From assembly GCF_040958095.1 (NCBI RefSeq), contig NC_091188.1, forward strand, positions 36,522,017-36,586,016: a DNA stretch of 64,000 bases, given 5' to 3'. The DNA is from Procambarus clarkii (lineage: Eukaryota; Arthropoda; Malacostraca; Decapoda; Cambaridae). The position numbers and the translations under genes were made by a program. A model generated the notes under the pieces. It was not told the origin of the DNA and made no database searches. It worked only from the letters and a program-made list of their open reading frames with translations. Numbering within the stretch: position 1 is the stretch's first letter; each line of letters starts with the position of its first letter. Of the stretch, positions 32,451 through 44,616 are shown piece by piece.

Positions 32451-34303
32451 TGTTACGACCCTGTGTTCTTAGTTTGAAACCAGAGGTCAAATTGAGTTCC
32501 AAATAATCTTGTGAGAAGGATAGTTAATTAACAATAACGTTTGTATGCAGAGCTTCTCATACCTCGGTTCCGTCTTCCTTGCCACACGTAACATGAATCA
32601 TTTTTCTCACAGAGCATTCAGACTCTAAGCTTGTTGATTATTAATATATAATATTGAACTAGTTATCAGCTATTCTTAGATCTGTTAAAGTAACTAGTAA
32701 TGAATGTCGGTAAAGACTTATAATGTTTATGGCTGTATGATCAGCTAGGCTTCCTTCCCGGCAGCATATTTAAGAGAGCAGAGGAGGCTGTGCTTGCGTC
32801 ACCATCTGGTCACCACTTGGTCCGGGAGACATCTCCCGTCACGCAGGGTGCAGTCGCGCCTCCACAGATCTCCAGTATCAGCTCTTGATACTAGTAATGG
32901 CTCAAAAGGGCCACCACTTACGAGCTATTCATCCCCGTGCCACCTTTTAGGTGGCTTCATCTTCATCAATCAATTCAATCTGTTTAAATCACGGAAGACA
33001 TCTTCCGTCACGCAGGGTGCAGTCGCACCTCCACAGATCTCCAGTATCATCTATTGATACTGGTGATGGCTCAAAAGGGCCACCACTTACGGGCTATTCA
33101 TGCCCGTGCCACCTTTTGGGTGGCTTAATCTTTATCAATCAATCAATCACTCTTATGACACGGGAGACATCTCCCGTCACGCAGGGTGCAGTTGCACCTC
33201 CACAGATCTCCAGTATCAGCTAATGATATTGGTAATGGCTCAAAAGGGCCACCACTTACGGGTATTCATGCCCGTGCCACCTTTTGGGTGGCTTAATCTT
33301 CATCAATCAATCAATCCATTTGATCCATGGGAGACATCTCCCGTCACGCAGGGTGCAGTCGCACCTCCACAGATCTCCAGTATCATCTATTGATACTGGT
33401 AATGGCTCAAAAGGGCCTCCAATTACGGGCTATTCATGCCCGTGCCACCTTTTGGGTGGCTTAATCTTCATCAATCAATCAATCCATTTGATCCATGGGA
33501 GACATCTCCTGTCATGCAGGGTGCAGTCGCACCTCCACAGATCTCCGGTATCATCTATTGATACTGGTAATGGCTCAAAAGGGCCACCACTTACCGGCTA
33601 TTCATGCCCGTGCCACATTTTGGGTGGCTTAATCTTCATCAGTCATCAGTCAGCTGTGCTTGGTCTCTCTGGTTCTGGCTGTTGTGGTGTTCACACTCTC
33701 CCTCGTGGGCTCTGTACAGCTCTGTACTTCCTTCTATACAGCTCTGTACTTCCTTCTCTCTTTCCCCTTACCTTATCCTGATTCTCAGTTCTACAAGTTA
33801 AGTACCTTATACTGTGTTACCGTGTTCTGGCAAAGTGTGTAGTTAGTTCTTGTGTAGCCTAAGCTATTGTTTATAATCCTAAGATTACTCTAGGGTGTTT
33901 TAGTGAAACCCCATGTGCTCAAGTTTTACCAGGCTACCTAGAGCCTTTACTAGTGTCCTTCTCCAAGTAGTCTTTAACCTAGTTGCAATTGTAAACCTTG
34001 CATCCTGTCTATGTGGACCAAGGTGTTTAATGTAAGGTAGAGTGTTAAAGTGATTTATTGTATTAATGTATATGGGGGATTATTAGAGGGTTTAATAAAT
34101 AAGGAATAAGCTAGAGTATCTTTTCATCCAGTTGAGAGTGGAATAGGGGATTACCTTAGACTACAGACATTTATTCTAGCCATACTACTATTCTTTGCTG
34201 GTAATATTCTCTCCCTGGGGCCTGGGCCTCCCTATTGCCACTATTTTAGGAACTTTATTTTTTAATATTAGCACTCTCAGTACAACTACATACCCCTATA
34301 ACA
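32451..34303 (+). mobile_element. 3' LTR of element C, expanded by a minisatellite insert
   Basis: It starts TGTTACGACCCTG and ends CCTATAACA, followed by the target duplication GGCAC. Without the 856-bp insert (32797-33652) it is about 1.0 kb and aligns to the 5' LTR. The TATA-like CATATTTAAGAGAG near 32764 is conserved. Confidence 0.9.
32797..33652. repeat. Five-unit minisatellite (about 165 bp) inserted in the LTR
   Basis: Five units start with GGGAGACATCTCCC-type words near 32823, 32990, 33160, 33327 and 33495. Each contains 'gcagggtgcagtcgcacctc', 'ctcaaaagggccaccactta' and 'gtggcttaatcttcatcaat'. The block is bounded by a 10-base direct repeat GCTGTGCTTG (32787-32796 and 33653-33662), and the 5' LTR has no such insert. 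It looks like insertion of a repeat-bearing element with target duplication. Long open frames in it are repeat artefacts. Confidence 0.88.
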
Positions 34304-34410
34304 GGCACATAGTGCGAATGGGCTACGGCAGGATCCCCCAAGGATCTCGTGAATAGAGAGCTGATGCAGGGAAAGCGTTCAACAGGCAAACCCCAGTTGC
34401 CTGGTGAACC
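34304..34410 (+). pseudogene. RTE-like LINE, part 3
   Basis: After element C the LINE text resumes: HIVRMGYGRIP is read across the GGCAC target site, then ELMQGKRSTGKPQL. Similarity is lost after about 34.41 kb. Confidence 0.8.
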
Positions 34411-36059
34411 CTTGGTGAACGTTCTCTAGTGTTTGCTTGTTCTATGAGGAGCACGTAACATCAACACTGACACCGTCTCTAGTTGTTTTTTTTCTGAGGT
34501 TAGAAGAAAACGTGCTCAGATTGGGGACTTGTTTATTTTATAATGGTAAATAATAAATTAATATATAATAAATTAATAAATAATAAATTAATTATTATTA
34601 TTATATAATATATAATAATAATAACAAATAGTATAATGATAAGCAATTATTTTTAATGAATCAAATAGCTAATTAGGATGAATGATAAATAATTATTGAC
34701 TAGTGCATAACAATAAAGTATTAAGGAATAATTATAATGAATAATCCTTAATGATAAAGTAGAAATCAATTACAATTAATAACTACATACATAGGTAGTA
34801 AATGAAAGTTGCATTAATTTAATTACACTAATTACAATTCATGGGAATATTTCTTAGCTATCTGCAGGCATATCACTTTGGGGGTTCCAGCGGAGCACCC
34901 CCAATCCCGCGAGGGCCAGCAGCGCGGAACCCCCAACCCCGAAGGGCTAACGCGGCGGCTGGCCGCTGTAACTAGGAATGTGTGTCGACCTCATGGGTGC
35001 AGTAGTCTGCCCTCGGGCTCCATCCCTTTTCCTTGTTCATCAATGGTGTACCTTGTGCGCCTTCCGTAGTCGGTTCTGGAAGTATTAAGGCAGTAAGATT
35101 GGGCAGAAACGGGCATGCAGTATGAACGTGACGGGCAAGGAACCTACCCCTTAAGGGTACTGCTGGAATTAGTTTGTAAGAGGAGGGGAACATTTCCGGA
35201 AGCGAACTGGGCAAGTGTCATTAATTGATAAAGCCAGGGTGATACCCTGCGGAAACTCTGAAAAGGAACACTGGCACAGGGAATAGGAGTGACTAGAGGG
35301 GAAAGGAAGAGAAAAGATCTTCCAGGAAACTAGTCTGTAGCGAAGTAAGGTAACTACCAAACCGAGCAGAACTTTAGCGGGAAAAACCCAGACAAGTAAA
35401 AAAGGTTGGGGGGGGGGGGTGAAACCAGTTACCGTATCTGGGTCAAGGGCAGAAGTTAATCCAGGGGGAGGGATCTAGCAAGTATTAATTCATTTCAAAA
35501 TAATCCAATAGAATAATATAAAACAATAGAACAGCCCAACATAATCAATATTTATATGACCACTATGTATATCATATCAAATCAATATATAAATAAAACC
35601 GTAAATCAAATATAAGAAACAGGTCTTAAGGGGTAACTGCAACATGCTTGCGTCCAGAGTGACACGAACACAAATTATAAGGATGGTAACCGAGTCCGTT
35701 ACAGTGATCTCCATTGTACGTTGGCCTCCGAAAGCATGTTAGAGCTGAATAGTTAGCCTAAGAAACTGCCTTAAGAGGCGTAAATGAGTTTAGTCTGAGT
35801 GTCAATGAGCATTCCGCGAGCAGCAGCACCCCAAGAACTTCAAGATCTGGGGATCTGAGGCAAAGTGAAATGGACACCAGGAAGGCTAGGCTAAATATTA
35901 TATAATAATCCGTAAATGTAAAATAATTAATGTAATTAATATAGTTAAATAACTGAAATAAGGACGAAAATAGTAAACCAACTCCCAGACTCATAATAAA
36001 TTAATACGGACGAGATGGGAATAATAAAATGAATGACAGTACTATAAATTAGTATAGCA
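34411..36059. other. Unassigned, AT-rich with a GC-rich island
   Basis: 34.55-34.83 kb is almost pure A/T words (TAATAAATTAA). 34876-34970 is GC-rich with two variants of 'ggaacccccaacccc'. A G13 run is near 35408. No gene seen. Confidence 0.4.
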
Positions 36060-36155
36060 ACTAATGAATATATACATACACATACATATATATATATACA
36101 TATATACACATGTATACACATACATGTACATATACACACACACACATACATTCAC
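36060..36155. repeat. Compound (TA)n/(CA)n microsatellite
   Basis: Mixed ATACATACACATATATAT-type words; no coding value. Confidence 0.85.
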
Positions 36156-36689
36156 AAGCAATAAAGAGTACCTTACAAATATAACGAAGTTTTCACTAAG
36201 AAAATATAAAAGAGAGACATAAGCCCTAGAAGGATAGGGAAAAGCGCAAAATACTCCTTCCAAAGTACTAGGTCGCAGGACCATTAGCCCACTAACAGGG
36301 CGGGCCCGCCCAGCTAAGGGCTCCACAGGGGTCCCGGCTAAGGGCATAACGGACTGACCCAGCTAATGGGCCTAGTACGGGGCCTACCGAGGGCATGGCG
36401 AAAAATGCCAAAGAAAACGATAACAAATAAAGCAGAGGGAGGGGTAGAAGTAAGGCGACTAAAACCCGGACCTAATAATAAAGAACATAAGTAGTAGTAT
36501 GATACAGTAGGAACGGTATAAATAGATAAATAAGTAAATGTCCCACACTGGGGAGGAGGAAGTAAGCAGGGAAACCCTAACCTTAACAAACCAACAATAA
36601 CGTAGCATGCACAACACGAACACTAGTGGTCAACAAGGGCAAAATAAGGGCTTAACAAACAACAGTTGCCAAATGTAAACTGTAAAATC

Positions 36690-37415
36690 CTGCCTCTGAA
36701 CATCAGCAGCTGGAACACCTGCAGCTGGACATTGGCAACTGGTGCATCAACATCTGCCAAAGATAAATAAATAGTGGCAACTGGCCACCAGGGAAAACTT
36801 CGGTTATAAGTAGAAGTCCAACTGCAAGACAATTAGGGACCATACAGAACCTGGGAGCCAACAAGGAAATGGAGAGTATCTTCGGCCGCTGCCGAAGATA
36901 CAAAATTAGCGGCAACGGGCCAAGGTGGAAACTGCAGCAGTAAGGGAAGTGCGACTGCAAAACAAATCATGCTCAAAATAATGCTGGAATATAACTCTTT
37001 AGAGAAAACGGGATTAATGCATGAAGCTGAAATAAATTACAATCAAATACAATAAACTGAAAGGAGTGCTAATATGCACAACGTCGGCTGGAACGCTTCT
37101 GCTGGAACTTCGGGGGCTGGCGCGTCGGCAGCTCCAGTGCGACGCGTTCCAGCTCCCTTGGGAGCTGGAACGCAGTAGGATGGGCATTATCAGTTGGGGC
37201 CGCTTTAACTGGAACATCAGGAACAACTTCAGCCGTAGCATGGGAGCTGATCCAACAACCGCTGGAATGCCAGCAGCTGGACAATGTTCCACCTGAACAG
37301 CAGCAAGCTGGGACAGCAACAGCTGTACCCACAGCAGCTAGAACACCGACTGCCGGGGATGTCAGCAGCCGGAACACCAACAGCTGCAGCAGCTGGACAC
37401 CAAAATAGCAACAGC
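36690..37415. repeat. Degenerate CAGCTGGAACA-type minisatellite
   Basis: Words such as CAGCAGCTGGAACA and GCAACTGG recur every 12-30 bases over 0.7 kb, densest at 37.2-37.41 kb. All frames read Ala/Val/Pro/Leu-rich strings, which I take as repeat artefacts rather than protein. Confidence 0.65.
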
Positions 37416-37599
37416 AATGGCTTTAGGCATTGTATGTACTAGCTATACCTATAAGTTAAACAATCCTTGTAAATATTTATTGTATGTATGTACCTTACCT
37501 AAAAAAATTGTATTGTATTGTATTGTAACAATGTAGGAAGAGAGTGGCGGCTGGGACACTAGGGCAGACGGCTGGACCAGCTGCAACAGACCCAACCGA

Positions 37600-38420
37600 G
37601 CATCGGCCGCTAGAACACAGTGACACGTCGCAGGAAGAACGTCGGCCGGACATCAACCCCTGAACGGAGGCAGCTAAGACGTCGGTGGCTGTGAAAACCT
37701 TCAGGGCTACACCGGACAGACAAAACGTTTGGATAAACCAGCGGCCTGGGGGGGCCCCTGTGGCTTCCGGGCTACACCGGGCAGACAACACGTCTGGATA
37801 AACCAGCGGCCTGGAATGCCGCATATTTAAATGACCAATATAAATAAGATACCTGAATAACATCGCCGGCTTAACTCATCACAGGAAGAACGTTGGCTGG
37901 ACATGAATCCCCGAACGCAGACAGCGAAGACGGCAGCGGCCATGACAACCTTCCTGGCTACATTGGGCAGACAAAAGTCTGGAGAATCCAGCGGCCTGGG
38001 AGGCCGCAGTATATTCCGGGCTACACCGGGCAGACAACACGTCTGGATAAACCAGCGGCCTGGAAGGCCGCATATTTATATGACCAATATAAATATACTA
38101 CCTGAATAACATCGCCGGCTTAACTCATCACAGGAAGAACGTCGGCTGGAGAGCAGCCCCTGAACGCAGTCAGCTAAGACGGCAGCGGCTATGACAATCT
38201 TCCTGGCTACATTGGGCAGACAAAACGTCTGGATAACCCCGCGGCCTGGGAAGCTGCAGTATCTTCCGGGCTACACCGAGCAGACAACACGTCGGATAAC
38301 CAGCGGCCTGGGAGGCCACACATGTCTGGATAAACCAGCAGCCGGGAGGCTGCAAATTCTTTCGGGCTACACCGGGCAACTGGAAACGTTTACTGGTACT
38401 GGTAAACGAAACTGGCACTG
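37600..38420. repeat. Three-unit tandem repeat, about 245 bp
   Basis: Units begin near 37.62, 37.86 and 38.11 kb with 'catcacaggaagaacgtcgg' and contain 'cgggctacaccgggcagaca' and 'ggataaaccagcggcctgg', the last two repeated within a unit. Divergence is a few percent. Confidence 0.85.
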
Positions 38421-38439
38421 TCTAGCTGTCAGTACTTAA

Positions 38440-39800
38440 TAACTTAATGACAAAGTCAAGAAAACAAGTATAAAGGTAAAACGGTAAGTAAAATGACATG
38501 CACCTAGGCAATGCATAACTAGCAATAAATTGCTGATGGAACTAATCATAATACGCGTCCAAGATAAACTTAAAGGGAGAGGCATGAGGCCCGAACACAG
38601 CGTCTAGTACATCCTAGCTGACTTTACTTAACTTAAAGGTGAAGCATAAGTTAAACAAACATAATTGTAAACCAGTAAAGTAAAAACATGCAGCAAGAGC
38701 GATGTAAAATGCGGGAAATTTGCTGAGGAAACTAAACGTAAATGCAGGGCCAGAATAAACTTAAAGCAAGAGGCCCGATCCCTGCAACTATCACATCCTA
38801 GCTGACTTTACATAATAACTTAAAGGCAAAGCAGAAGTTAAACAAACATAAATGTAAAACCAGCAAAAGAAAACATGCAGCTTGACACTGCATAAAATTC
38901 ATTAATAAATTAAGGAAACTTATGGAAAAACAAGTCCATGAAAACTTAAAGCTAGGGGCCAGAGGCCTGTGACACAGCAGCTAGCCTAACCTAGCTGACT
39001 TTACCTAATAACTTATAGGCAATAAGCAAAAATTAAAACAAACCTAAATGTAAAACCAGCAAAAGAAAACATGCAGCTTGACACTGCATAAATTCATTAA
39101 TAAATTAAGGAAACTTATGGAAAATACAGGTCCATGAAAACTTAAAGCTAGGGGCCGGAGGCCTGTGACACAGCAGCTAGCCTAACCTAGCTGACTTTAC
39201 CTAATAACTTAAAAGCAATAAGCAAAATGTTAAACAAACATAATTGTAAACCAGTAATAAATAAATATACATGCAGCAAGACGCTGCATAATTTGCGGGA
39301 ATAGTTAGCTGATACAACTAAACGTAAATGCAAGGCCATAATCTTAAAGCAAGAGGCAAGGGGGGGTGGGGGGGCCGTACTCTGCGCCTATCACAGCCTA
39401 GCTGAGTTACTTAATAACTTAATGGCAAACAATAGTTAAACAATCACAATTGCAAAACCAGTAAGAGTAAATAACATGCAGCTTGACCTGCATAAATTGC
39501 AGTAATAAATTGAGGTAAATTAATGGTACGCAATACGAAGATAATCTTAAAGTCAAAGGCATGAGGCTTGTAACTCAGGAACTAGCACAACCTAGGTTAC
39601 TTTACTTAATAAATAACTCAATACAAGAAGCAAGAGTTTTAATAAGTTAATAAAACATGCACGAGGGCAATGCATAAATTGTAATACTAAACTGCAGAGA
39701 GAAACAAATCGTAGTTGCAAGCCCAAGAAAGGTAACAGCAAGAGGCTTGGACCCCAATCACGGGTCCAAGATAAATAAATTGCGGATAAATAAATTGCGA
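38440..39800. repeat. Satellite-like array, about 190 bp unit, seven units
   Basis: The marker word ACATGCA(G/C)C recurs near 38.49, 38.69, 38.87, 39.07, 39.26, 39.47 and 39.66 kb (spacing about 181-215 bases). Each unit also has 'aacttaaagc', 'gaggcc', 'ctagctgactttac' and 'taataactta'. Units 3 and 4 are the most alike. An internal G run at 39.36 kb varies. Confidence 0.85.
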
Positions 39801-40735
39801 GGTATAACACATTGTAACTGAAAGACAATAATATAAAAATTTATATAGCCAGCGTTTAGAGAAGGGTAAAACAACCGCATTAAATAGGAGCTGGCTTGAG
39901 CATTAAATGTCCTGGAACAACAATAACAGCATTACCCAATATATAAACATAGGCATGGGCGAAAGCAAAGGTAAAATTACAGTAAATATTGTAGCGTGAG
40001 GAAGCACGCCATGACTAACAGTCAGACTGTAAAGAAGCACTTATATAAAGAACATAAATAATAATTAACGGTATAACAGAAGTCGCCCAAGCAGCAGACC
40101 ACACGTCGACTGGGTGAGGGAGCTTAAGGTACAGGGCTGAGCAGATGGGGAAGGTGTGGGGTGGGGGGGGGGGGGGTGGACAGGCCTCCTCCCGATTGTG
40201 CTTCAAGTAACAGCCACCTACTGGAGAAAAACCAGTGCCTCATAACACCGAGGGTCACCTCCCCCTCTAGGTCCACTGCACCTGCATTTGGTCATCAAGG
40301 CTGAACCAACAGGCGTGCTTCAAGGGCGCACCAGGCGCGCCACGGAGGGACCGTGGCGCGCCAACAGACAAACACTGTACCTTAAATGTTGAGAAGGGCA
40401 GGACGCCCCTGGCGGGTCGCTCTGAGTCGTTGTCGATAGGAACTGGTGTAGGGTCCATGCTGGGGGAACAGTTGAGCAGGCTAAACTTCTGTGTTTACGA
40501 CTCGCTGAGCAGCAGTGAGCAGCGTTTTGTAAGAGAGCAGCTGCTGGCTTGTCGGGAAGAGGGGCCACGCAGTCTGCAGGCCGGGTTTATATAACCTTGG
40601 CTCATTGCGCGCGCAGCTTGGGCGGTTAAAGTCAGCTTCCAGACATACGTTTTCTCTTTCCTCAGAAAACCCACCGTTTTTGGGAAAAAACAGTTTTTTT
40701 TTTGGGGGGGGGATATATACAAGAGTTGTTACATT
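39801..40735. other. Unassigned, with poly-G tract
   Basis: A G-rich run at 40159-40180 and a T10G9 run near 40690-40711. GGGCGCACCAGGCGCGCCACGG near 40325 is CG-rich. No gene seen. Confidence 0.35.
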
Positions 40736-40985
40736 CTTGTACAGCCACTAGTACGCGTAACGTTTCGGGCAGGTCCCTGGAATACGATCCCCTGCCGCGA
40801 AGAATCGTTTTTTCATCCAAGTACACATTTTACTGTTGCGTTAAACAGAAGCTACAGTTAAGGAAATGCGCCCAGTAAATCCTCCCGGCCAGGATACGAA
40901 CCCATGACATAGCGCTCGCGGAACGCCAGGCGAGTGTCTTACCAATACACAACGGAGACTGTAAATCTTGCATGGTCTATTAGGA
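40736..40985 (-). mobile_element. SINE-A copy
   Basis: Reverse complement shows the tRNA-like head (box B GGGTTCGTATCCTGGCC) and the body ending in 'gtaacaactcttgtatatat'. Full length apart from substitutions in the head. Confidence 0.9.
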
Positions 40986-41277
40986 GCACCCAACTTCTAC
41001 ACTGACAACTTCTCTAGTTCTTGCTTGGTCTTTGAGGAGGATCTAACTCTCATAAAAGAAAATAATAAAATGCCTTTAGATCTTTACCTTTCATGATGAA
41101 GCGTATTTCTCAAACAAAACATGACAGTTACCATTGAAGGATATTTAACTGACATGGTGATAACACAATATTTTCATGATGAAGCTCAATTTCCGAATTG
41201 TACAGCAGATTAAAGGTAAATTAGTTTACTAATATGTGCCTCATTATACCTCATCTTCAGCAATCGAAGAGTTTAGC

Positions 41278-42190
41278 CTATCGTCTAAATGTATTATCCT
41301 GTGCTTCTTCATATGCCGAAGCTACTTGAATCTCGTCCCACACTGGGTACCTATAAGGTCGATTCCATGAATGCACTAAAATGTGACATATTAAGGTTGT
41401 ACGTGTTTTACATTTTTTGCCACATACAGCACGTTCGAAAGGTCGTTTATCCATATGCTCCATCCTGTGTGTCTTCATACTTCCAAGATGCTTGAATCTC
41501 TTCCCACACTCTGGACAATCATGAGATTTGACACCTGAATGCACTAACAAGTGATGTTTCATATTTCCAAGACGAGTGAATACCTACCCGCACTCTGGAC
41601 ATCCATGAGGTTTATCACCTGAATGCACTAACAAGTGAAACTTCATGTGCCCAAGGTGACTTAATCTCTTCGCACACTCTGTACATTCGTGAGGTTTGTT
41701 ACCTGAATGCACTAACATGTGAGTCTTCATACTTCCAAGTTGACTGAATCTCTCCCCACACTCTGGACATTCGTGAGGTTTGTGACCAGAATGCACCATC
41801 CTATGTGTCTTCATACTTCTACGAAGCTTGAATCTCTTTCCACACTTTGGACATCCATGAGGTTTGTCACCTGGATGCACTAACAAGTGAGACTTCATGT
41901 CCGCAAGGCGAAAGAATCTCTTCCCACACTCTGGACATCCATGAGTTTTGTCACCTGAATGCACTAACAGTGAGACTTCATGTGACTAAGGTGGCTGAAT
42001 CTCTTCCCACAATCTGAACACTCATGAAGTTTGTGACCTGAATGCACTAACATGTGAGTCTTCATATTTCCAAGTTGACTGAATCTCTTCCCACATTCTG
42101 AACATTCATGAGGTTTGTCACCTGAATGCACTAACATGTGACATATTATGGTTCCACGTTTTTTAATTTTTTTGCCACACCCAGCACCGG
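41278..42190 (-). pseudogene. Decayed C2H2 zinc-finger array
   Basis: About ten tandem fingers of 28 residues (84-bp period) run on the minus strand with the consensus HxCPECGKRFxxLGxMKxH and linkers HSGDKPH. Seven or eight have all four zinc ligands (for example HECPECGERFSQLGSMKTHM). A one-base deletion near 41970 shifts the frame between fingers 2 and 3; TAG at 41584-41586 interrupts finger 7 right after CPECG; the C-terminal two units have lost ligands (AVCGKKCKTRTTLICH, then no finger). It would have been a nuclear DNA-binding protein of the poly-finger type. No start exon, domain partner or promoter is seen; the N-terminal end fades near 42.19 kb. It is probably a pseudogene or a broken exon of a multi-copy family. 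A sequencing indel could explain the frameshift but not the stop. Confidence 0.85.
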
Positions 42191-42953
42191 TGTAATTATA
42201 GAATTACACAAATCTACCCAAATTCTCCTAGTATTACGTAAGTAAAGAAGAAATATGGTATATTTACTTACTGTAATGTTGGTGCTGCATGTAGAACATG
42301 ATCAAACCTATTTTTACTCTAAAATAATGTAATTTCATATCGAAATTAGAAGTAAATATAAAGCAGGTGACGCCATAGGAAGTCGACGGTCCAAGCGACA
42401 AACTTATGGAGCGACTTATCCAAGGTATATGGTCGCCGGAAGAGTGTTTGCTGCCATACCAGCCTCCTGTACTCAGTGATCCAGTCGTCGCAATTCTTTG
42501 CTCAAATTGTCGCAAATTTAATTAATGTTATTAACAAGTAGAATGGGTATTTGTAATAATATCTTTCATAAATAGCCACAAAACATTTAATATTTATTTA
42601 GAAAATGTGTCTGGAAGTTAAATCAACTCCATAGGACAATAATTTTGTTATATAGATACTAACGTCATTCATTTGTATGCGTTCGCTACTTAAACTACTC
42701 ATGTCGTTTTCGATCATCGAACACTAAACCCTACATGCTCTCTGTTCAAGTTCAAGTATGTTTATTCGAGACAAGAAAGAAATACATTTTAAAGTGATAG
42801 AGTAGCTTAGGCTATTTCTACCCCTTCTACTTCAAGGGGAGCACAAATTCAGTGAGTACAAATAGACAAATAACATTACAAGAATCCCATTTAACATTGC
42901 AGGTTAATATAGTAAGCACAGCATATAATTGTTTCACTCTTGGGGCAAAATTC
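42191..42953. other. Unassigned DNA
   Basis: AT-rich. 'caagttcaagtatgtttatt' near 42747 looks like the 3' end of some dispersed repeat, but no second copy lies in the window. Confidence 0.35.
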
Positions 42954-43172
42954 TGTTATACTCAAATTGTATGTCCATTGAGACATAACCAACCACAGGC
43001 GAGTAGGCCTCTGATGTCATGCCAGACAGACAGTCACCAGCAGGCTCAGTTCTCCCGACAGACTCGGAGTAGGTGGACCTCGGCTGGCCAGTTATACACC
43101 TTGCTGTCTTAGTCAATAAAACTACAGAAGTGCCTACTGAGTATAATATTCAACCCCACAAGGCAACGAATA
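42954..43172 (+). mobile_element. 5' LTR of element E
   Basis: TGTTATACTCAAATTG to GGCAACGAATA, 219 bp, matched by 59731-59947 (217 bp). It contains a CCAAC/CCACAGG region and 'aataaaactacagaagtgcc' near the end (polyadenylation-like AATAAA). The CRE TGACGTCA found in the other two copies reads TGATGTCA here. Confidence 0.85.
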
Positions 43173-43173
43173 C

Positions 43174-43190
43174 TGGTAGCAGCAGTGGGA
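43174..43190 (+). promoter_or_regulatory. Primer-binding site of element E
   Basis: TGGTAGCAGCAGTGGGA begins right after the LTR, in the position and with the initial TGG expected for pairing with a tRNA 3' end. The tRNA is not assigned. Confidence 0.75.
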
Positions 43191-44616
43191 TCCAGAATTA
43201 TTTTTCTGGAAACGAAAATTCAAGTACCCAAATCGCCACATGTTCCAGCCGCCACCGCCGCCATCTTGCCACCCACGAATCAAATATTGTGCCAGACCGG
43301 GGTCCTGCCATCAACCACTACTCCAGACCAACTTCTCAGAAGTAAGGGTCAATATTTTCCTGTGAGAACGCTACTTCATCCGCGAGGAGAAAGGAAGCTT
43401 CCCGCGCCAGCCATTTTTGAATCTCGCGCCCACGTGGGAACCTGCACCCACCACCACCACCACCCAAGCCCACATCAACAAGCCTTGTGTGTTGCCTGTT
43501 CCGTTCCAGCTATTGCAATCATCATCTACAGCTTCAACTGGTCTGCAGCTGTGTTGTGCGCTTTATTGAGAAACAATTGCCGAAAAAAAAGACTACAATC
43601 GTCTGACTAGCGTCGCCAGCTCCCAGTCAAGACGCAACAGCGCCACATTTGCCTCCTCTCACCACCGTGTCAGCCCCTGCTACATCATTTTGTGTGAACT
43701 TCGGCCTAGCAAATCGTGATTCCTTCGCCATCATCGTCGTCGTCAGAATTTATCTTCGCGCTCCCAACATCAATTCCTAGTGTGGGGTTTCCCGAGCTTC
43801 GCGCCACTGCCGCTAGGAGCGCTGCCGTCGCTCCAGATTGTAAACAAACCGTGCATGTGCCTCTTCACACGTTTCGTCGCCGTTTTTTTGTGTTGGCCAC
43901 TGTTATATTGCAAATCCTGCAGCCCTGAGTTAAGTAATTATGAGCTAAGATATCGTGTGCTATGTTTTAAAGAGGTTTAACGTAAATATATCCACAATAT
44001 CTTATGAATTAACCATTCAGTGACTTGTTAAATATTGGAGCTGGTTCCAGACTCCACTCCCACAGTTACCTTGAGTGATTTCAACATTCATGCTTCTCAC
44101 AGTAATTTCATTGTGCATTGATTGTGTTGATATTCTTTTTAGCAAATTCAAAGTCAAGAGAAGTAAGAAATTCTTGTTTTAGTAGCAGTTAAGGATTTGT
44201 ACAATATAATTCTTTTCAATTCCTCCAGGCCTAAAATTGAGATTTATTCCTTCAACATTTCATATTATAATTTTTACCATAGCAAGTTATATACAGATCT
44301 TTATCCAGTTTATGTGCTACATCCATATTTCTTGCATTGCCACTTGTTGTGTTGAATCATTTTAATGAAATTTTGCAATTGTACTTTCCAGTTTTTTTAT
44401 TCTAAATTGCTGTGCTTAGCCTGATTTAATTGGTTTAATTAATTTACATGCTTCTAATTCCAGCCATTTTCATAAAAGATTGCTAATTTAATTCACAATT
44501 TTGTTTGTTCTTAATTATTTGTTGCCTAGCACAATTTAATAATTTTAATTCTGCCATTTTCTTACTTTAGCCAAGTTGATATTTTTTTGTGTTTATTTTT
44601 GTGTATACCATTTCTG
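43191..44616 (+). other. 5' leader of element E
   Basis: Long non-coding leader; the first 700 bases are GC-rich, the rest AT-rich. Short frames have no motif. Confidence 0.6.

Larger units (their letters stand above)
15399..34303 (+). mobile_element. Ty3/gypsy element C (18.9 kb with nested insertions)
   Basis: The ends are TGTTACGACC (15399) and ATAACA (34303), with a perfect 5-bp target duplication GGCAC at 15394-15398 and 34304-34308. LTRs lie at 15399-16569 (3'-truncated) and 32451-34303. C's own coding remnants are protease (21.65-22.14 kb), integrase (22.4-22.56 plus 29.65-30.58 kb), then RT and RNase H (30.7-32.13 kb). The integrase-before-RT order is Gmr1-like. Its gag is missing: element B occupies that place. 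Element D is nested in its integrase. Every C coding segment carries stops or frameshifts, and two RNase H catalytic acids are replaced. Confidence 0.9.

Noticed and set aside
32797-33652. CRISPR-like or coding repeat array in the LTR
   Set aside because: Units are about 165 bp with no short repeat/spacer alternation, and the genome is animal. The frames follow the repeat.
15399-34303. A single very large gypsy element with two proteases as a new architecture
   Set aside because: The second LTR pair (B) and the third (D, with its own target duplication) show that the extra protease and pol come from nested elements.
36690-37415. Ala/Pro/Val-rich proteins on the minus strand
   Set aside because: Several phases are open at once and follow the CAGCTGGAACA-type repeat.
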